The position numbers and the translations under genes are program-made. The notes under the pieces are model-generated. The model was given only the letters and a program-made list of their open reading frames with translations, was not told the DNA's origin and searched no databases. Positions 1-12,370 of a stretch of 64,000 nucleotides of DNA are shown piece by piece. Position 1 is the stretch's first letter. Each line of letters starts with the position of its first letter. Source of the stretch: Quillaja saponaria (taxonomy: Eukaryota; Streptophyta; Magnoliopsida; Fabales; Quillajaceae); contig CM055607.1 of the NCBI GenBank assembly GCA_029379385.1, positions 3,844,001 through 3,908,000 on the forward strand, given 5' to 3'.

Positions 1-2830
1 CAGCAATTTGTGCTTTGTTGACTATTGTGCTGGTTAATGTATGTTTCTGCCATTTCATGTGCTAATATTGTTTTGAATATAGGTTATAGTTTGCTTTTTA
101 GCTTGAGACTTTAAAGCTCAGGTTCCTTTTTGTATAATCTTGGTTGAACAAGGAAATAGGAAATTGTTTAAAAAAAAAAAAAAAATTCAAAACTTGGATA
201 TTTGCTTGTTCACCTATATGTCCAATGTCCAGGCTGGTTCTTATCTACTGGATATATTGTAACAAGATTGGTGTTAGACACTGGGATCCTCTCTTTCTGC
301 GACAAAATGCTGATGCAGGGGTGTGTGCACAGATTTGAAGTTGGATTGTTGTTATGGTTTGATATTGAATTACTGATACACAAGCACAATTATTTCAATG
401 CATATATGAAAGAAACCACTTGTGACTTGGAGGTTGGCATAGGTACTTAAGATGATTGTCCTCATCTTTTTATTGCTTTCTAGTTCGAATTGGAAGTGTT
501 GCAGGTGTAATGGTTGAGCAAGTAGATTGAAGTAATCCTTCAAAGGGTTTAAAGTTATTTAAGAATTGGAGGCACAACCTGAAAACATGATGAAAAGTAA
601 TTGTGTTACGTTTCTGCTTCCATTATTTAATCTTTAAAACAGGAAAGGGTATTTGTTGCTAAAAATTTTCAACATATTCTGCATCGTCCACATTCAAGAT
701 GATGAAAGAAAAAGAAACTGAAAAATTAGACGTGGACATATGGATTCAGAAACTTCATAGATTTTTTTTTTCTCCTTCTGTATTTCAGGTTTTGCTTCTG
801 TGTGTCTGCCGTATTACAATTCTTAATGTGGACCAATTTTCTCTAGAAAGGTTAAGTTCCAATCCCTCGGAAATACAAGTAAAGGTACTTTGGTTCCATA
901 CCTGATTGATTAGTTGACTTGAAAATGATGCGGAATGATGTGGTCATGAATGCAGATCCCATTCATTTAGACCCAAAATCCTCCCTCCTGTTTCTTTTCT
1001 TTGTTTCTTTGTCTCTCTTTCTCTTTGTTTTTTGTTTTCCAAATTTCATTTAAGATAAGGTTGGGGCGGGGCACAGAAAATGATAATCTATTGTTTGAGG
1101 CAGTTAAAAAGCTTTTACAAAGAGTTTATGTCTGATGGAGTTGATTTACTTGAGCACGAGTAAGATTTCCAAGAAAGACAGTAATTGGCATTCCTCTGTT
1201 TGTATTGTGGTTCAATCCATATAATTTTTTAGACTTTTCTACTCTTATCTTTTTTCCTTTTGAATTAACAATTAGTTGATGGTTTTGAGCCGAAGGACGA
1301 TGGTTTAAGTGACTGCTCCAACTTTAAGTTGTTTGTTATGTGGTCTATTTAATAAAAATTTAATGGGAAAGTGATAAGATAAAAAAAATTAATAAAAAAA
1401 AAAAACTTAAATAGCCATAATGTAAGTAGAAGAATGGCAAGATAAGAAATCTTCACATTCACGCTCTAGGGTTCCAGGTATACATTCCATATTTGGAGGA
1501 GGGTTTAAGTTTATGCGGGAGGAATAAATGAAGGTTTTTCAGGAGCAATATGAAGTGACTCTTCATATATCAGAGACCTTGAAGATCTATGGGCATTAAC
1601 GATATGAAGTTTTAGTGACTTTGGACTTGAAAGAATTTGACAAATTTTACAAATATGTAGATGTAAGAACTAAGAAGTCTTTCTTAAGTATGACATGGGT
1701 TTTCCTCCTCATTGTTAGAATTATGTGATATATAAACAACTATCATAAATGTTATTCATAAATATTTAAGCTACTGTGATGATAATCTTGGTCCAGCAGT
1801 TTTTCTAAAAAAAATTTAGAGAACATTTGCCAATAATTTCTCAATATCATCCAAATCTAAGAATCTTCAATTACATGCAGAGAATGAAGGCTTGACGACC
1901 ACTTTTTGTAGTTAGGAAACTGTTGTCTGGACGTTTCCATTTTACCTTAAGATCAATAGCATGAGGAACTCATGGTTATAACTTATAACTACTTATAACT
2001 AAATGGTAGAGCTAGCGTGATGTTCAGAGTTTGCACACAAAATATAGAGGAAAGTGATAGTGTATGAGAAAAAAGTATACATGTAACCTAAGAACTGGCC
2101 AGGCTCATCGATTGTTACCCTTTCTCTCTTTGGTTGGTCTATACTGTTTCTGGTAGAGTTGGCAGCTTCTTTCTTCTTAATGAAGGATTAGTTTTTAGGA
2201 CAGGGAAGTACAGATTCTGGCCAAAGAAAGAAGTTTGGATTTTTGAAGGTACTAGGAAACATCATCATGCATTATTGGCTCATAGTTTTTGTCTTGATTT
2301 TATCTGCTTAGTTTTCACTTATTTTTGGAATTGTTCATTTTCTACATGTGCATGCTTGAGTTTGCTTATAAATAATTTGTTTGGTGTTTCAGTCCAAAGC
2401 TTAATGGATATATCTAGCATTATGATCAACATGCATCTTCATCAGTTATTCTGGTTTTCATATTTGTTTGTTTTGATGCTTCCGTGGATATTTCTGCATT
2501 GTGATCCACATTTATCTTCATCAGTTATTCAGGTTTTCATGTTTGTTCATCTAACAGATAAAATGTTTCCGTTTTATGTAATTGAATTAGATTATATTCA
2601 AAGTGGTATTTTACCAATTGTTCTATGTCAGGAACTCTGTTAGCTAGTTAATTTGGAATTTTTGTTTCATTTTTCATTTCAATTTATATTTGGTTTTATT
2701 TTTCAATTTTGCTTTGCATGTCGCCAGTTGAAAGCTTAAACTTGTAGTTGAGTCCAAGTATTTAACTGGAAGAATAACCACGAAGAACATATTTTGTTTT
2801 TCTTTTCTGCACAAACTACAAAAAAATTAG
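1..2830. other. non-coding stretch, no gene recognised
   Basis: AT-rich sequence with frequent stops in all frames. The longest open frame (2134-2643 +) has no recognisable domain, and its T-rich composition is that of intron or UTR sequence. The left edge may lie in the 3' UTR or an intron of a gene outside the window, but no splice-bounded exon could be supported. Confidence 0.5.
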
Positions 2831-3450
2831 AGCTATCACTAATGGCAGTTGGAAATAGGGTTGTCAACAAGCCGAGCTTGAGCCGGCAGTTGGAAATAGG
2901 GTTGTCAACAAGCCGAGCTTGAGCCGAGCTTTGTCTTTTCTGCACAAATTACGAAGAAATTAGAACTATCACTAATGGCAGTTAGAAGTAGAGCTGTCAA
3001 CGAGCCGACAAAGCTCAGCTCAGCTCGTAAAGGCTCATGAAGATTTTTTTTGAAAATTCGTCAAAGCTCGGCTCATAAAGGGCTCATGAAGATTTTTTTT
3101 TGAAAATTCTAAAATAGTTTTGTAGGCAAGGAGAGTTGAACCCAAGACCACTTGGTGAGTATTTTTGCAAATTACTACTAAACCAAGTAATAATTTATGT
3201 TAGTTTTTTGTGTATAAATAGATTTATTATAAATGTATATATAAATAATAATAAAATTATTAAATAATATTAAACTAGCTAGTTCACGAGCCGAGCTTTG
3301 TAAAGATTGAGCTCAACTCATTTTACTAAATAAGCTTAAAATAAAGTTCAAGATCGGCTCGTTTAAAAAATGAGCCGAGCTTAATCCGAGCTCTTAATAA
3401 ATAACTCATGAGCTATTCACGAGGTAGCTCGGCTCATGCCACCCTAGTTG
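2830..3450. repeat. GAGCCGAGCT-rich dispersed repeat
   Basis: The motif GAGCCGAGCTT and its complement AGCTCGGCTC recur many times. A unit containing GGTTGTCAACAAGCCGAGC is directly duplicated at about 2845-2885 and 2886-2930, and a related version starts near 2990 (GCTGTCAACGAGCCGAC). The far end (GCTCGGCTCATGCCACCCTAG, near 3430-3446) is an inverted echo of the left end. This looks like a non-autonomous plant dispersed repeat. Family assignment is not possible by eye. Confidence 0.55.
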
Positions 3451-3654
3451 GAAGGCTTTTTTGATGATTCTCTTTTAATTTCTAATGGGTTGGTTTTTTA
3501 AACTGTGAACAGTGTTGTCCCATCGTTTAGTTTTGTGGTATCCTGTGAAAGGGGCTTAAGCTGTAATGACTCTTTCACATGGTATTATGTTCAATCTTCA
3601 ACACAAGGTTCATGCATGGTTTCTATTCGATACTCTTGAATCGGACTTGCTGAT

Positions 3655-4078
3655 TGATGATCATAAGATATGCGAATCAGACAAGACACGGCCTTGCACT
3701 TAGGGATTTTGAATGTAACTGAATCAAGTATAAGCAGAGGAGAAACATTTTCACTTTGAGAATGCTGTGGGCTGTAATGTGCACTTGGGCTTGGTTTGAT
3801 GATCATAAGATATGCGAATCAGACGGGACACGACCTTGGACATGGGGTTTTGAATGTAACTGAGTCAAGTATGAGCAGAGGAGAAACATTTTCACTTTCA
3901 AAATGTAGTGGGCTGTAATGTGCACTTGGGCTTGGTTTGATGATCATAAGATAAGCGAATCAGACCGGACACGGGGGTTTGGAATGTAACTAAGTCAAGT
4001 ATGAACAGAGGAGAAACATTTTCATTCTAATGCAGTGGGCTATAATGTTTCCTGTTGACTTGGTTTGGTAATGCTCTC
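3655..4078. repeat. tandem repeat, three copies of about 141 bp
   Basis: Copies begin with TGATGATCATAAGATA at 3655 and 3797, and with a one-base variant (TGATGATCATAAGATAAG) at 3938. Each also carries GTAACT(G/A)A(A/G)TCAAGTAT, CAGAGGAGAAACATTTTCA and GTGGGCT(G/A)TAATG in the same order. The third copy is slightly shorter and more diverged. No coding content is seen. Confidence 0.85.
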
Positions 4079-5190
4079 AGAGAGTACTTATATTTTTAAA
4101 TAGTATGAGTTAATTATTTTATGTTTGGTGAAAACAAAAGAATTGGGTGTTTGATTTTAAAATCGTGAGTGTTTTTAAAAATTAACTTATATTTTAAAAA
4201 ATTTGAATGACTAATATGATTTTAATGTTTAATGAAAATTCTTATTTGTCTTTTGATTAATTAATGTAGAAAATTAATTATCTTTTTATTAATTATTCTA
4301 TTAAAGTCTATTGAAATCTCGAGAGCAACTGTATAATGAATTATTAAAATTATATTTTATATTATTTTATCAAATATCATTGTTATTGTTTAAAAATAAT
4401 TTTAAAAAAATAAGAAAAATATAAAATCTCTCAAAGAAGTCATTGTATTATTAAATCAAGTTTTTATCCACTCCTCAACTTAAAAGTACTTTTCAAGTTT
4501 CATATAATAAATATTCTACTTTTTAGTCCTTTCAAGTTTCATATAACAATGATCCTACTTTTTATACTTAGTTGTGTGACTAGTTATAATCAATTTTTTG
4601 ATGAATTACTAAGAAAATTAGATAGTTATTTTTTTTGTATTTTTTTTTGGTTGTCCAAGCAAGGAGGGAGGGTCTTCAGTTTTTTCACTTCTAATTTGAG
4701 GGTAACTAAATAGTATCATCAAAATATATATTTTTTCTTAATAATTTTACCTTATTAAGAAAATAAAAATATCATTATCCTTTTAAGAAGTATTTTAAAA
4801 TCTTAAAATATAAGTCACCATAGAAGGCAATAACCACCATCATTATTGAATTTCTTTTTTTTTTTTCTCCCAGACATTTACTTCTCATTTACCCTTCCAC
4901 CCTCCTATTGTTTCTGATTTTCTTAGTGTCACATAAATATCTCATGGACTTTCGTCTTGAAAAGAAATATTATTTCCTTATCATTCACAATGTTCATGTG
5001 ATCGTGTAGTCATAATTAGAGAAGCCCTTGTGCAGACTTCTGTGGGGTCCGACGTTAAAGTGCACACTGCACCCAGATGATTTCTTTTTTGTTCTAAAAA
5101 TATGATATCTTATCTTACCTGTTTGTAGACTAATTCTCCGCCCGTATTTTGACTGCGCCGTTAGTTTCAGTAATCCCTACATTACAATTT
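4079..5190. other. AT-rich intergenic sequence
   Basis: Very AT-rich, with many poly-A/poly-T runs and no open frame of interest. The last part (about 4900-5190) becomes less AT-rich and is the likely promoter region of the downstream phytocyanin gene. Confidence 0.5.
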
Positions 5191-5191
5191 A

Positions 5192-5200
5192 CATATATAG
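5192..5200 (+). promoter_or_regulatory. candidate TATA box of the early nodulin-like gene
   Basis: CATATATAG lies about 100 bases before the chosen ATG at 5297. The spacing fits a TATA box with a leader of about 70 nt. The call rests on sequence and position only. Confidence 0.4.
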
Positions 5201-5296
5201 CGTAGCATTCGAGGTTGATTCATTTAAATCACAGACAATTCTTTAGAGAGAGAGAACATATATGTGCTTAAAATTTGTTTGGGGAGAGAGAAAGTG

Positions 5297-6695
5297 ATGG
5301 AAAATTTGAGAGTTTCCATGATCATGATAATGATGGGTTGGCTAGTACTATTGACGAGCACTTTGGTAATGGGAGGTCCAACGCTGCATAAGGTTGGAGG
5401 GATTCAAGGTTGGAATCAGAACGTAAATTACACTGAATGGTCAGCTCAACAACATATCATCATTGGCGATTGGCTCAGTAAGTACTCTCTCGTTTTTACA
5501 AATTATTCTGTGTACGGGTTTTCCTTCTCAAATTATTCTGTGTACAGATTGTCTTACACTTGAGAGAGTGTGAGCGAGACTGAGTGAACCTAACATATGT
5601 GTTCGGTGCATATAGCTCATCTGATCTTTTGTAATTCTTTTTCTTCTCTATTAACAAAAGAAGAAAGATAGCTTTAGGTTTAGGATCTAGAGATGAATAT
5701 TGGGCAAAAGTCACTGAACTTAGTAGCAGTTGATTAATATTGCAGTAGAGTGCTGATCCAGTATTGATATGTTGATAAACTGTAGTAAATAATTGAATGT
5801 TTGTTCAAAATTCATTTTATGTAAGTGACTAAATCCACATAGCAATTGTTGATTTCAGAAATATGTTAACCCCTGTTTCAGTCTTTCAATTCATTTTCAA
5901 CCCCTTCATCTTTTTTGGTGTATATATCTACAGTTTCCTCTATGCACAAACAATTATCTAATAATAAAAAATAAAAAAACGGCTGTGCTTCTAATATTCT
6001 TTTTTTGTTTGTCCAGTTGGCACAAGTACTGCTTTTAGTGAAATCTTAAATGTTGGAATGTAGTTTTTGGATTGTATCTGTGAAAATCAGTCCTAAACTA
6101 TACTAATAGTGTAATGCTAGTCATGACAGTTGTAATCATCTTAAATATAGATATTCAATATCTTTGACTTGGGTAATTACTCACTGATTCTGTCTGCCAA
6201 TTTCAGATCAAGTTCATATGCGTACCAAAGTTTTATTATTAGAATTATAGTTCAATTTAGATAAATTCCTTAATTTTCTGTCATGCACTTGTATAGATAT
6301 ATATGTTTTGAGTTTGATACTGACCATGCATATATGTTTGTGGGTTTGTTCAAGTTTTTGTGTTTGACAAGAGATACTTCAACGTTCTGGAGGTTAACAG
6401 CACAAATTATGAGAACTGTAATGACAGAGATTTCATAAAGAACATAACCCGCGGTGGCCGGGACGTGGTTCAGCTGACGGAGGCAAGGCTTTATTACTAC
6501 CTATCTAGTGGTGGCTACTGCTATCATGGAATGAAAGTTGCTGTGCAAGTTGAAGACCCTGGTGCAGCTCCAGCTTTAGCTCCTGCTGCACCAGCCAAAA
6601 ATGCTTCTCCATGGTTACGTATGTATGCTGGCAATCACATGATTCTGGCCAATATTGTGCTTTCCTTGGCTTTTCTATTATTTATGATGCATTAA
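5297..6695 (+). CDS. early nodulin-like protein (phytocyanin domain, GPI-anchored)
   Basis: Two exons, 5297-5477 and 6355-6695 (phase-1 intron, GTAAGT...CAAG), encode 173 residues. An N-terminal signal peptide (about residues 1-25, hydrophobic MIMIMMGWLVLLTSTLVM) is followed by a phytocyanin domain with the usual blocks: GWN near the start, FVFDKRYFNVLEV, NYENCN, and SSGGYCYHGMKVAV. An Ala/Pro-rich stretch (APALAPAAPAKNAS) and a C-terminal hydrophobic tail indicate a GPI anchor. The layout matches plant ENODL proteins (ENODL17 'lamin-like' type). Known members are cell-surface, arabinogalactan-like proteins, and most of the family lacks a full set of copper ligands. An in-frame upstream ATG at 5264 would put extra charged residues before the signal peptide, so 5297 is preferred. 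Substrate and partner are not known. Confidence 0.9.
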
Positions 6696-7920
6696 GAAAA
6701 ATTTCTTCCTTAATATATTTGTAAGTTCCAGATATCCAAGCAGACGTAAAATTAAAGGAATGGTTATCTTATGCTTCTGAATTGTGATTGCGTCCATCCT
6801 TAATTTGGTTGCTTTGCGTGTCTCACGAAGGATCAGGTCAATAAAAAATGTACAAAACTGCAATATAATGAAGTTTTACAAGTTTGACTGTTCCTAGTTT
6901 GTTACACTAAATCTTTTTGTTACTTTGAAAAATATTAAGAAATTAACTTTTTCATTTAAAGTAATGGATATATTCCTTTTATTTTTCTTCTTAATTTATA
7001 ATTTTTTAAGTTTATATTTCACAGATAAATCTATATATATATATATATATAAAGCGTAATAATATATCTTATTTTATGTATAAATTGATATAGTTTGATA
7101 AATTTAATGATTTGTAACTCTTTTATATTATTAATTTATTTTCTAATTGTTCAAAATTTTATGACTTAAAATTAAAAAATAAACTATAAATTAAAAAAAA
7201 TATTAAGAATATAATTTTATTTTATTATAAAATTATTTGCTTAATACATCATTCCATCTTAAGAATTGTAAAAAAAAATTATGAATAATATTTTTTATCC
7301 ATCTAATTTTTTAATTTATAAATTAATTATAATTAAAATATATGTATCGTAAATATAAATCACACATGTTTATGTGTCACACATGTTAATATATTTTATA
7401 ACTTATATACTCTTTATCTATCATCTTTGCTTTTGGATAGAAAAATCTAAATTTGATGCATTTTTGGTGTGTGAGCAAACAAGTAAAACCTTGGGTTGTA
7501 ATTAAAAAAGACATGGACTTGACTAGTGGTTTAACATTTTAACATTTTGCAAATTCTCTTTGACGGAATTTGCTAAAACATTTATTATTTATTAAACTTA
7601 AAATAATTACAAAATATCAATACATTGATATTCCCAATTATTAGACCAAGAAGATTAAACTTAACTTCTGAATTATTGAAATTCTGATATCATATTAAAA
7701 AAATTAAATTTTGTAGAGGAAAATAAAATTTTAAGCTGTTTTCTAAAAAAAATAGGAAAGATTAATTAATTAAATATCATATAAAAACAATAAACTGAAG
7801 TAAACTATTCTTAACAAAATATCTAATTTTCAATTTCTGCTCCGTGGACTTTCCACTGAATTTTAAGATAGCACGGAACATCGATTACCCAATTACGAAA
7901 CCAAACATACGCAGTTGCAG
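6696..7920. other. 3' UTR and AT-rich intergenic sequence
   Basis: About 200 bases of probable 3' UTR precede a highly AT-rich spacer containing an (AT)n tract near 7031-7051. The end of the spacer is the WRKY promoter. A purine-rich (AG)n tract at about 7923-7942 lies immediately before the WRKY start codon, probably in its leader. No gene is seen. Confidence 0.5.
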
Positions 7921-7957
7921 ATAGAGAGAGAGAGAGAGAGAGCCTGCGTTGTCATCA

Positions 7958-10900
7958 ATGGCAAAGAACAATGAATCTGTGACAGCACCGCAGCCACGTC
8001 CTACAATCAGTCTTCCACCTCGGCCTTCAATGGAGGCCTTCTTCACTGGTGGACTAGGTGCAAGCCCTGGCCCTATGACTCTCGTTTCCAGCTTCTTCTC
8101 CGATAACTATCCTGATTCTGAGGGCCGGTCGTTCTCACAGCTTCTCGCTGGAGCTATGGCTTCACCCCTCGCACTCAGTGGGAGGTCAAGCTTCTTTTCA
8201 GATAATTCAACCGACAATTCTTCAAAAGAAATGACTTCTGAGGTTGGAGGGGAAAAGAATTCGAGTTTTAAGCAGAGTAGGCCGATGAATTTGGTTGTTG
8301 CTCGGTCACCATTGTTCACTATTCCACCTGGGTTAAGCCCCTCTGGGTTGCTTAACTCGCCGGGCTTCTTTTCACCGCAGGTAATTGAAGTAAAAAAATG
8401 GATCTACTTTGGATAAATTTTATGTACTTACTATATACTTGTGCAGTTGTTTATGCTTAAATTAATTGCTCAGTTGCTGCAGGCTGAGTAAAAGATGCAA
8501 TTTGAATTGCAGTTCAATCTTTGAGAAATACATCAGAATATGTTAATTCAAAGGCTAGATTACATGAGATGTAGATAGGTCATTTAAATTTTGCTTAGAT
8601 TGTCAACTTCCTGAAAGATAGAGACTATGACTTCGTTTTATTGGGGCTTCATAATGTCAGTTTAGTATTTCTTGGTAGGAAATGTTGTCTATCCTTATTG
8701 TGCGCTCTTGCCGGTTATTAGTATGGTATTTTCCATTGCAATCAATTAGATATCCTTTGACTTATTTAGCTGTCCCTTGCAATTTAACTGTCTTTATTCA
8801 CAGCCCTGTCTGCCATTAGCTACAAATATTGATGAATTACATGATAATGTTGCCCCATTTGGAAGTAGGTGATTCTAACACAATGACAAGGTTTCCAAAA
8901 CTGAGTTTTTCATTCTCATAAATGACTGAAATCACTTTCTGAAAGTTATGCAAAATAACAAAATAGTGATTATGGACCTTAAAAGTCATTCTTCACTATT
9001 TTGTTATTATGGACCTTAAGAGTCAGTACTTATATATAAAAAAAAGTCATTCTTTTACCAAAAATATGCTTTATGTTTTCGCCCTTAAAGTCTTCAACAT
9101 CATTTTTGGTATTATGTATCTTAAGAATGCACTCTCCTAGTCATGGCTAGATAATTTTTCATCACACCATTTGCATATAATGAAAAATCTGTTTGGGTGC
9201 TTCGGACTTCGTTTTGGCTCAAATGCTAGATTGTCCATGGTTGGGGTCGTTACATCCTAAACTTAATAGTAAAAAGTGGTTTAGGGAGTAAAGAATTCAA
9301 CTGAACATATTCAGAATCCCTAGGACAACCACAGATGCCCTTTGAGGCTTAGATTAAATACTCTATTGCCACAGTTTTTTCAAACCTTTGCAGTAGCTAC
9401 TATGTAATGTACATGTTTCCACGTGATGATTTTGGGAGAGTTTCTATATGTTTCTGTGTGTGTCTCCATGCAATACTATATGTTCCCACGTGATGATTTT
9501 GGGAGAGTTTTTGGTTGCTATTGTTTTTAACTAAGGATGGCCATAATACTAGAATAGACCAAAATTTTCAAAAAATTTTGGATATATTATTTTCCTTGAT
9601 TGGAGGAAAGTAATTGTTACAATACTGGCAATATATGTAAGTTGGACAGCTTACAAATAGGAATTCATACTTATACATATTTACAGTATCGAATATTATC
9701 CATTATAACAGTTTTACATTGTTCTACTCTGTATGCTCAAAGTATTTTGCATTTATATATGTCAAATTGGTGAGAAGTATGGTTCAGTTCTACTTTTTCC
9801 TGAAAAGGACCTTTAAGTCTTAACATGTTTTGGTAATTCTAATTAAGCCTTTTTTCAATTTTTGTACTGCCATTTTCACCTACCTAATAATAATATATTC
9901 ACTGCTTTTACGCTTTTCATTTATCAACTACATTTAATAATTTTACCAGCTTTAAAGTTCATTTAATGCCAATTAGCATAAAAGAAGTATGATAAATTTT
10001 CTTCAGCCATCTGTGGTATATTGATTTTTGACCATACCAGAGCTGGATTTACCAAAGTTAACCCAAATAAAAATTTATGACATACTTCAAATGTCAAAGC
10101 AAAATATTTGAAGGTGGTCTTTTCGTTTTTCCCTCTCTTTCTTTGTTTTTACTCTTTACCTGTTTTGGTTTAAAGATGGAAGTTACAATTCATGAAACGT
10201 GGATACTATACATAAGTAAATTATCTTTTTTATTCCCCAGTTATGTGTTCTTGTTCGTAATTGACAGCTTTGTTAGAGTATTTCCTTTACTGTTTTTATC
10301 CTAACAAATAATATAAGAAGAGTTACAGTACACTCCTACTAAATGGGTATAAAAGATTCAGACCCTGAGAAAGACACAACCACTGCATGTTAAGTGGATA
10401 CATCTGTAATAGCATGCAACCATGCGTTATGATTGCATCTTGCAAAATAAGCGGGCATTTTCTGTCTTAAAGAATAAAATCTTCTAATTTTCTTTAATAC
10501 AATGGATTATTTGTACCGGTTACTCATTCTCTGCTCCATATCCATGCAGAGTCCCTTTGGGATGTCCCATCAGCAGGCTCTAGCACAGGTTACTGCTCAA
10601 GCTGTCCTAGCACAATCTCATATGCACATGCAAGGAAATTATCAACCTCCTGCCGTAGCTGCTCCTACAGAACCTTTGGCACGTCAGCCATCCTTTACTC
10701 CCAGTGAAGCTTCAGAACAGCAGCTTGCTCCATCAACATCAGATACTAGAAGTACCAGAATGGAATCATCAGAGATCTCCAATGCTGATCAGAAATACCA
10801 ACCTCCTTCCCTGGCCATTGATAAACCTGCAGATGATGGCTACAACTGGCGGAAGTATGGGCAGAAGCAGGTTAAGGGGAGTGAATATCCTCGTAGCTAC

Positions 10901-12370
10901 TACAAGTGTACGCATCTGAATTGTCCTGTTAGAAAAAAGGTTGAGCGCTCTTCTGAGGGCCACATTTCTGAGATTATATATAAAGGTCATCATAACCATG
11001 GAGTTCCTCAGCCCAATAAGCGAGGAAGAGAAAGTAGTGATTTAACTGGAAATACAAATAATCAAGCTACACCCGAGCTAAATTCACAAAGTTGGGGTAG
11101 GAATTCAGACAACTTTGTTGAAAGTATGCCTACTCATTCAGTACCTGAGAGGGATCAAATTTGCACACAAGGGGATCCCAGACAGTTACCTGGATCTAGT
11201 GAAAATGGGGAAACAGGTAATGCAGATACAAAAGAAGAGGGGGATGGCGACAATCCAAACCCTAAGAGAAGGCAAGTTTTAACCATTTTATCAGTTCTTT
11301 ATCATACAATCTGTATTATCATGTCCTCATACTCTTTCCTGATGTTCTGATTGGTAGCGCAGAAACACTGATCTTGTGCCTGCTGAGGTACCTTCGTCAC
11401 ACAAGACTGTCAATGAACCAAAAATTATTGTGCAAACAAGAAGCGAGGTGGATCTTCTAGATGACGGGTACAGATGGCGCAAGTATGGGCAGAAAGTGGT
11501 AAAAGGAAATCCTCATCCCAGGTGAATACTTTATCTATTATTCCATCTGATTTATTTTCTTCTAATGATTTCATAAACTAAAAATGATTACACAGTGTTT
11601 CTAACAAATTATGTTGTTGAAATTACATCATCTGACAATGGAGTTGCACGAGTTGTCTCAATTTAAGGCTATGTTGTGCAAGAATTCTTTTTTTTTCTTT
11701 GGATTCAGTCTTTTTTTATCTGTGATCAAGTATAGAATGTTGAATTTTATAAATTATTCCTGAATATAACTTTTATAAATTTTTGAGTATGAGGGTCACT
11801 AAAGTCTGACAGTTAATTGGTGTGGTTTTCTGATCTGGAATGCAATTATATTGCTTTTGGAGTTCTGTATATTAGCTAATCCTTTGCATTTGCCTTTTTT
11901 GTTATCTTTTTATGCTAACCATGCGATCTTGGACTTCTCACCCAACTATTCCTTATGAAAGGCATAGTTCAGTTGATATTGATTGTATGTAAACTGACTA
12001 TTTTGCTTTCACTCTGGTAACACATCACTGGCTATTACTATCTACTGTCATGATGGATTTTTTCTGATGCTGATAATCTTGCAACAGGAGTTATTACAAA
12101 TGCACTAGTGCAGGGTGCAATGTCCGCAAGCATGTTGAGAGAGCTTCAACAGACCCCAAAGCTGTCATAACCACTTATGAGGGAAAACATCACCATGATG
12201 TTCCTCTTGCTAGAAATAGCAGTCACAACACAGTTAATAGTAATGCAATGCCATTAAAACCACAGAAGATGGTACCTGAGAAAAATCAATTGGTTAGGGA
12301 TATGGATTTTGAAAAAAATGACCAAAGACCAGGTGTTCTACAGTTAAAAGAAGAGCAAATCATAGTATAG
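7958..12370 (+). CDS. group I WRKY transcription factor (WRKY3/WRKY4-like)
   Basis: Four exons, 7958-8380, 10550-11271, 11363-11521 and 12088-12370, encode 528 residues. The N-terminus carries the Ser/Pro-rich block shared by WRKY3/4/33 ([19 protein letters not shown] and [12 protein letters not shown]). The first WRKY domain has WRKYGQK at residues 241-247 and C-X4-C...H-X-H zinc ligands. The second has WRKYGQK at 420-426 and C-X4-C-X23-H-X-H. The last intron splits the Arg codon after NPHP, the conserved intron site of C-terminal WRKY domains. The product should bind W-boxes (TTGAC) in the nucleus; close relatives act in defence and stress transcription. The second intron appears to be GC-AG: AGAAG|GCAAGT joined to GCGCAG|AAACAC is the join that preserves the conserved KRRNT reading. 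Intron 1 is 2.2 kb. The start follows an (AG)n leader. Confidence 0.93.
8381..10549 (+). other. long first intron of the WRKY gene
   Basis: GTAATT donor and ATGCAG acceptor. It contains a direct duplication of TTCCACGTGATGATTTTGGG (first copy near 9418; second copy, with CCC for TCC, near 9485) and a partial duplication around 8958-9025 (TTATGGACCTTAA). No coding exon or RNA gene is recognised. Confidence 0.6.

Noticed and set aside
2134..2643. 169-codon open frame on the plus strand
   Set aside because: Composition is T-rich and hydrophobic by nucleotide bias, no domain, no splice partners and no conserved motif.
5264..5296. Upstream in-frame ATG for the early nodulin-like protein
   Set aside because: It would place a charged segment before the signal peptide; the ATG at 5297 gives the usual start.
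7949..7957. Upstream TTG start for the WRKY gene
   Set aside because: Not an ATG; the first ATG is at 7958 and begins the conserved N-terminus.
11276..11277. GT donor (CAA|GTTTTA) for WRKY exon 2
   Set aside because: Joining it to the acceptor at 11362 gives a stop at once; the GC donor four bases earlier restores the conserved frame.
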